From Puniceicoccales bacterium (GTDB lineage Bacteria; Verrucomicrobiota; Verrucomicrobiia; Opitutales; UBA953): 8,989 nt of DNA. A program made the position numbers and the translations under genes. The stretch spans positions 1 through 8,989 of the forward strand of contig JAITXH010000062.1 of NCBI GenBank assembly GCA_031284845.1, given 5' to 3'. This document shows, in pieces, positions 6,428 to 8,989 of this stretch. Every line of letters begins with the position of its first letter. Position 1 is the stretch's first letter. A model generated the notes under the pieces. It was not told the DNA's origin, did not search any database, and worked only from the letters and a program-made list of their open reading frames with translations.

Positions 6428-6448
6428 GCCTTTTTACCAATACACCAC

Positions 6449-7555
6449 ATGCTTCAAGCCGGAATCGCAGGTTTGCCCAACGTGGGCAAAAGCACCCTCT
6501 TCAACGCCCTCACCCGCTCGCGCAAAGCGGAGGCCGCAAATTATCCTTTTTGCACCATCGAGCCTAACGTCGGCGTCGTCGAAGTGCCCGATGCACGCCT
6601 CGCTCCGCTCTCCAAAATCGCCAAAACTTCCGTCATCATCCCCGCGGCTGTCGAGTTCGTGGATATCGCAGGTCTTGTCGCAGGCGCATCCAAAGGCGAA
6701 GGCCTCGGCAACAAATTCCTCGCCAATATCCGCGAAGTGGACGCCATCGTCCACGTCGTGCGTTGTTTCGAAAACGACGACATCGTGCACAGCATGGGCA
6801 AGGTGGACCCGGTGCGCGACATCGAGGTTATCAACACCGAACTCGTGCTCGCCGACCTGCAATCGTGTGAACTCCAGCTTGACCGCAATCTGAAGAAAGC
6901 TCGCGGACAAGACAAAGACGCCGCCGCCAACGCCACCTTGCTCCAACGGCTTATCCCCCACCTCAATGAAAATAAGTCCGCCGCCTCACTTCCGGTCACT
7001 GACGACGAAGAACGCGCACGCCTGAAACACTTCGGATTGCTCTCCCTGAAACCCGTCCTCTACGCATGTAACGTCGCCGAAAGCGACATCACCGACCCGT
7101 CCGCAAATCCCCACGTCGCCACCGTCCGCGCCCACATCGCCAGCACACATGGTGCCCGCGTGTGCATTATCTGTGCGCAGGTCGAAGCCGAGTTGGGCGA
7201 GCTTTCCCCCGAAGAAGGCCTCGAATACCTCGCCGCGCTCGGCGTCTCCGACAGTGGAGTGAGCCAACTCATCCGCGCCAGCTACGATCTCCTCGGCCTC
7301 GCCTCCTACTTCACCGCCGGCGAAAAGGAAGTGCGCGCCTGGACTTTCAAACGCGGCATGACCGCCCCGCAGTGTGCAGGCGTCATCCACACTGACTTTG
7401 AGAAAGGCTTCATCAAAGCTGAAGTTGTCGCTTACGACGATCTCGTGTCCACCGGCTCCGTAGCCGCCGCACGCGAGGCGGGGAAATACCGCATCGAGGG
7501 TAAAGAATACCTTTTCAAAGACGGCGATGTGGCCCTGTTCCGTTTCGCAAACTAG
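6449..7555 (+). CDS. ychF: Ribosome-binding ATPase YchF (Obg/OLA1 family)
   Basis: This 368-residue cytoplasmic P-loop protein of the TRAFAC Obg family is the bacterial counterpart of OLA1. It binds ribosomes, hydrolyses ATP rather than GTP, and has been linked to oxidative-stress and translation control. The Walker A/G1 motif is GLPNVGKST (residues 8-16), the switch region contains NYPFCTIEPN (31-40), and G3 is DIAGLVAGASKGEGLGNKFL (72-91). The G4 position reads NVAESD (208-213) instead of the GTPase NKxD, as expected for ATP specificity. The C-terminal TGS domain is clear from RAWTFKRGMTAPQCAG to the end (YLFKDGDVALFRFAN). Length is normal. The ATG at 6449 begins the beta-1 strand directly. 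No Shine-Dalgarno sequence is present. The next gene starts 4 nt after its stop, suggesting co-transcription. Confidence 0.97.
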   Translation: MLQAGIAGLPNVGKSTLFNALTRSRKAEAANYPFCTIEPNVGVVEVPDARLAPLSKIAKTSVIIPAAVEFVDIAGLVAGASKGEGLGNKFLANIREVDAIVHVVRCFENDDIVHSMGKVDPVRDIEVINTELVLADLQSCELQLDRNLKKARGQDKDAAANATLLQRLIPHLNENKSAASLPVTDDEERARLKHFGLLSLKPVLYACNVAESDITDPSANPHVATVRAHIASTHGARVCIICAQVEAELGELSPEEGLEYLAALGVSDSGVSQLIRASYDLLGLASYFTAGEKEVRAWTFKRGMTAPQCAGVIHTDFEKGFIKAEVVAYDDLVSTGSVAAAREAGKYRIEGKEYLFKDGDVALFRFAN

Positions 7556-7559
7556 ACTC

Positions 7560-8702
7560 ATGCTCACCCCAGGAGAACAGCACCGCTACAACCGGCACAC
7601 CCGCCTGCCCCAAATCGGCACTGCGGGGCAGGAACGCCTGCGCGACGCACACATTCTCCTGCTCGGGCTTGGAGGCCTCGGCTCCCCGGCGGCACTCTAC
7701 CTCGCCGCCGCCGGCATCGGCACCCTGGGTGCTGCCGAGATAGACACGGTCGCCCTGCACAACCTCCAACGCCAAATCCTTTTCCGCGAAAACGATGTCG
7801 GCGCGTCCAAGCTCAATGCCGGATTCGAAACACTGCACGCGCTCAACGCACAAACGCAGCTCGTCGCCCACCCCGAAGGGCTTACTCCGCAAAATGCCCT
7901 CGCGCTCTTCTCCCAATACGACCTCGTCCTCGATGGCACAGACAATTTCCCCGCACGCTACCTCGCCAACGACGCCGCCCATCTCACCCGCCGCCCGCTC
8001 ATTCACGGCAGCATTTTTCAATTTACCGGTCAGGTCTCACTGTTTGACACCGCCCACGGCGGCCCCTGTTACCGATGCCTCTTCCCCGATATGCCCGACC
8101 CGGCCAGCGTGCCCACTTGCGAGCAAGCGGGCGTATTCGGCGCACTTTGCGGCGTCATCGGCAGCCTGATGGCAATGGAAGCGATAAAGCTCCTCACCGG
8201 CTCAGGCTCCCCCCTGCGCGGACGCCTGCTCACCGCAGACCTGCTGGACAGCACAACACGCACAATACGCCTGCCGAAAAACACCGCCTGCCCGCTTTGC
8301 GGCACCACGCCGCGCATCACGGAAATCATACCGGAAAATTACATCTTCGGCGGCTCTTGCCCTGTGGCATCCAACGACGGCCTCCCGCTGGAGATCTCCT
8401 GTGAAACGGCGCATGAATGGCTCTCCGGGCTAACTCCGCCAATATTGCTCGATGTGCGCGAAAACGACGAAGTGGCAATTTGCAAGATTCCCGGCTCGCG
8501 CCATATTCCGATGGGTGCAGTGGCATCTCGCCTCAGCGAACTGCCCAAAGACAAGCCCATCCTCGTGTTTTGCCATCACGGGCAGCGCTCCATGCGAGTC
8601 ACACAACTTCTGCGCACCAAAGGCTATACACAGGCCACAAACATCAAGGGCGGCATAGACCGCTGGGCCGTGACCAACGCCCCCGGCATGGCGAGGTATT
8701 AA
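7560..8702 (+). CDS. MoeB/ThiF-type sulfur-carrier adenylyltransferase with C-terminal rhodanese domain
   Basis: This 380-residue cytoplasmic fusion resembles MOCS3/Uba4. An E1-like domain adenylates the C-terminal Gly-Gly of a small sulfur carrier (MoaD or ThiS type), and a rhodanese domain can pass on the sulfur. The ATP-binding glycine loop is LLGLGGLGSPAALYLAAAGIG (residues 34-54). The NLQRQILF stretch (68-75), K84 and DGTDNF (125-130, D128) follow. Zinc is probably held by C170/C173 (CYRC) and C244/C247 (CPLC). The E1 cysteine region TCEQAGVFG has C187. The rhodanese domain runs from about 280 to 376 (LLDVRENDE.., GSRHIP) with the active-site loop CHHGQRS (C338). The ATG at 7560 is chosen because an earlier in-frame ATG (7527) lies inside ychF and gives a non-family N-terminus. 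Without a carrier gene nearby, molybdopterin, thiamine or another sulfur pathway cannot be separated. Confidence 0.93.
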   Translation: MLTPGEQHRYNRHTRLPQIGTAGQERLRDAHILLLGLGGLGSPAALYLAAAGIGTLGAAEIDTVALHNLQRQILFRENDVGASKLNAGFETLHALNAQTQLVAHPEGLTPQNALALFSQYDLVLDGTDNFPARYLANDAAHLTRRPLIHGSIFQFTGQVSLFDTAHGGPCYRCLFPDMPDPASVPTCEQAGVFGALCGVIGSLMAMEAIKLLTGSGSPLRGRLLTADLLDSTTRTIRLPKNTACPLCGTTPRITEIIPENYIFGGSCPVASNDGLPLEISCETAHEWLSGLTPPILLDVRENDEVAICKIPGSRHIPMGAVASRLSELPKDKPILVFCHHGQRSMRVTQLLRTKGYTQATNIKGGIDRWAVTNAPGMARY

Positions 8703-8810
8703 CCGGCAAGAAGTGGGAAGAATCTGCAAGCGCCCAAATTATGAAAGACGTATCGGACAAAACCTCGCATCTGCGACGCTCTTAATTTACTTTTTTAGCC
8801 TCAACAACCA

Positions 8811-8989
8811 ATGATTTCCGCCATCATCCGCTGGTCGCTCAATAACCGCTTCCTCGTCATCGCCATATTTCTCGGCATCTGCGCCTGGGGCGTCCACGCC
8901 CTGCGGACAACCCCCGTTGACGCCCTCCCCGACCTCTCTGAAAATCAAGTCATCGTCTATGCCGACTGGTCCGGACGCTCCCCGCAAGA
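8811..8989 (+). CDS. CusA/CzcA-family heavy-metal efflux RND permease (5' end, cut by window edge)
   Basis: Only the first 59 codons are present. They read as the N-terminus of a proton-driven inner-membrane RND pump of the heavy-metal efflux (HME) class, which exports monovalent or divalent metals with periplasmic adaptor and outer-membrane partners. A short cytoplasmic helix (MISAIIRWSLNNR) leads into the first transmembrane helix (about residues 13-31, FLVIAIFLGICAWGVHALR). The signature TPVDALPDLSENQVIVYADW and GRSPQ follow; the PVDALPDLS and GRSPQ elements are typical of CusA/CzcA. The metal cannot be told from this part. The start ATG at 8811 has no Shine-Dalgarno sequence (CTCAACAACCAATG). 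It begins 108 nt after the adenylyltransferase gene, and no adaptor (CusB/CzcB) gene precedes it. Confidence 0.9.
   Translation, partial: MISAIIRWSLNNRFLVIAIFLGICAWGVHALRTTPVDALPDLSENQVIVYADWSGRSPQ

Noticed and set aside
7560..8702. Antisense and overlapping ORFs across ychF and the adenylyltransferase gene
   Set aside because: They are by-products of GC-rich codon use in the real genes and carry no recognisable domains.
8741..8785. A 14-residue ORF (MKDVSDKTSHLRRS) before the RND gene as a leader peptide
   Set aside because: It has no ribosome-binding site, is very short and is not distinguishable from chance.

Overview
The window looks like ordinary chromosomal DNA of a Gram-negative bacterium. 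It has an outer-membrane beta-barrel, an RND pump and secreted-protein signals. Several things together make me guess Verrucomicrobiota, possibly an Opitutaceae-like lineage: the cytosolic-type malate dehydrogenase, the type-2 TyrRS, the BBP2-like barrel, GC near 60 percent by eye, and almost no Shine-Dalgarno sequences. This placement is inference from gene flavour, not a database result.

Layout. (1) 54-1310 (-) is an outer-membrane beta-barrel protein in visibly lower-GC DNA. (2) 1475-1550 (+) is tRNA-Ala(GGC) with an encoded CCA end, followed at once by a strong intrinsic terminator. (3) 1653-2372 (+) is a stand-alone DEDDy 3'-5' exonuclease-domain protein. (4) On the minus strand, in transcription order, come hpt (5018-4422), a small secreted K/A-rich protein (4175-3741) with its own intrinsic terminator, and tyrosyl-tRNA synthetase tyrS (3629-2439). 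tyrS converges with the exonuclease gene. (5) On the plus strand come mdh (5296-6297) with a near-perfect terminator, then ychF (6449-7555) and a MoeB/ThiF-rhodanese fusion (7560-8702) separated by 4 bases. The window ends in the first 59 codons of a CusA/CzcA-type heavy-metal RND pump gene (from 8811).

How the genes relate. Most are housekeeping functions without a shared pathway: translation (tRNA-Ala, TyrRS, YchF), purine salvage (Hpt), the TCA cycle (Mdh) and sulfur-carrier activation (MoeB/ThiF-rhodanese). The only tight pairing is ychF with the adenylyltransferase. hpt and the small secreted protein could share a transcript, because no terminator is evident between them. tyrS begins only about 50 bases past the intrinsic terminator of the secreted-protein gene, so its transcription is the least explained feature here.

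I found no CRISPR array, insertion sequence, integrase, phage gene, toxin-antitoxin pair or defence system, and nothing I would call a new biological system. The most useful second looks are a substituted HIGH motif in TyrRS, an atypical pyrophosphate-loop tripeptide in Hpt, the terminator plus 10-C tract in front of tyrS, and the near absence of ribosome-binding sites.
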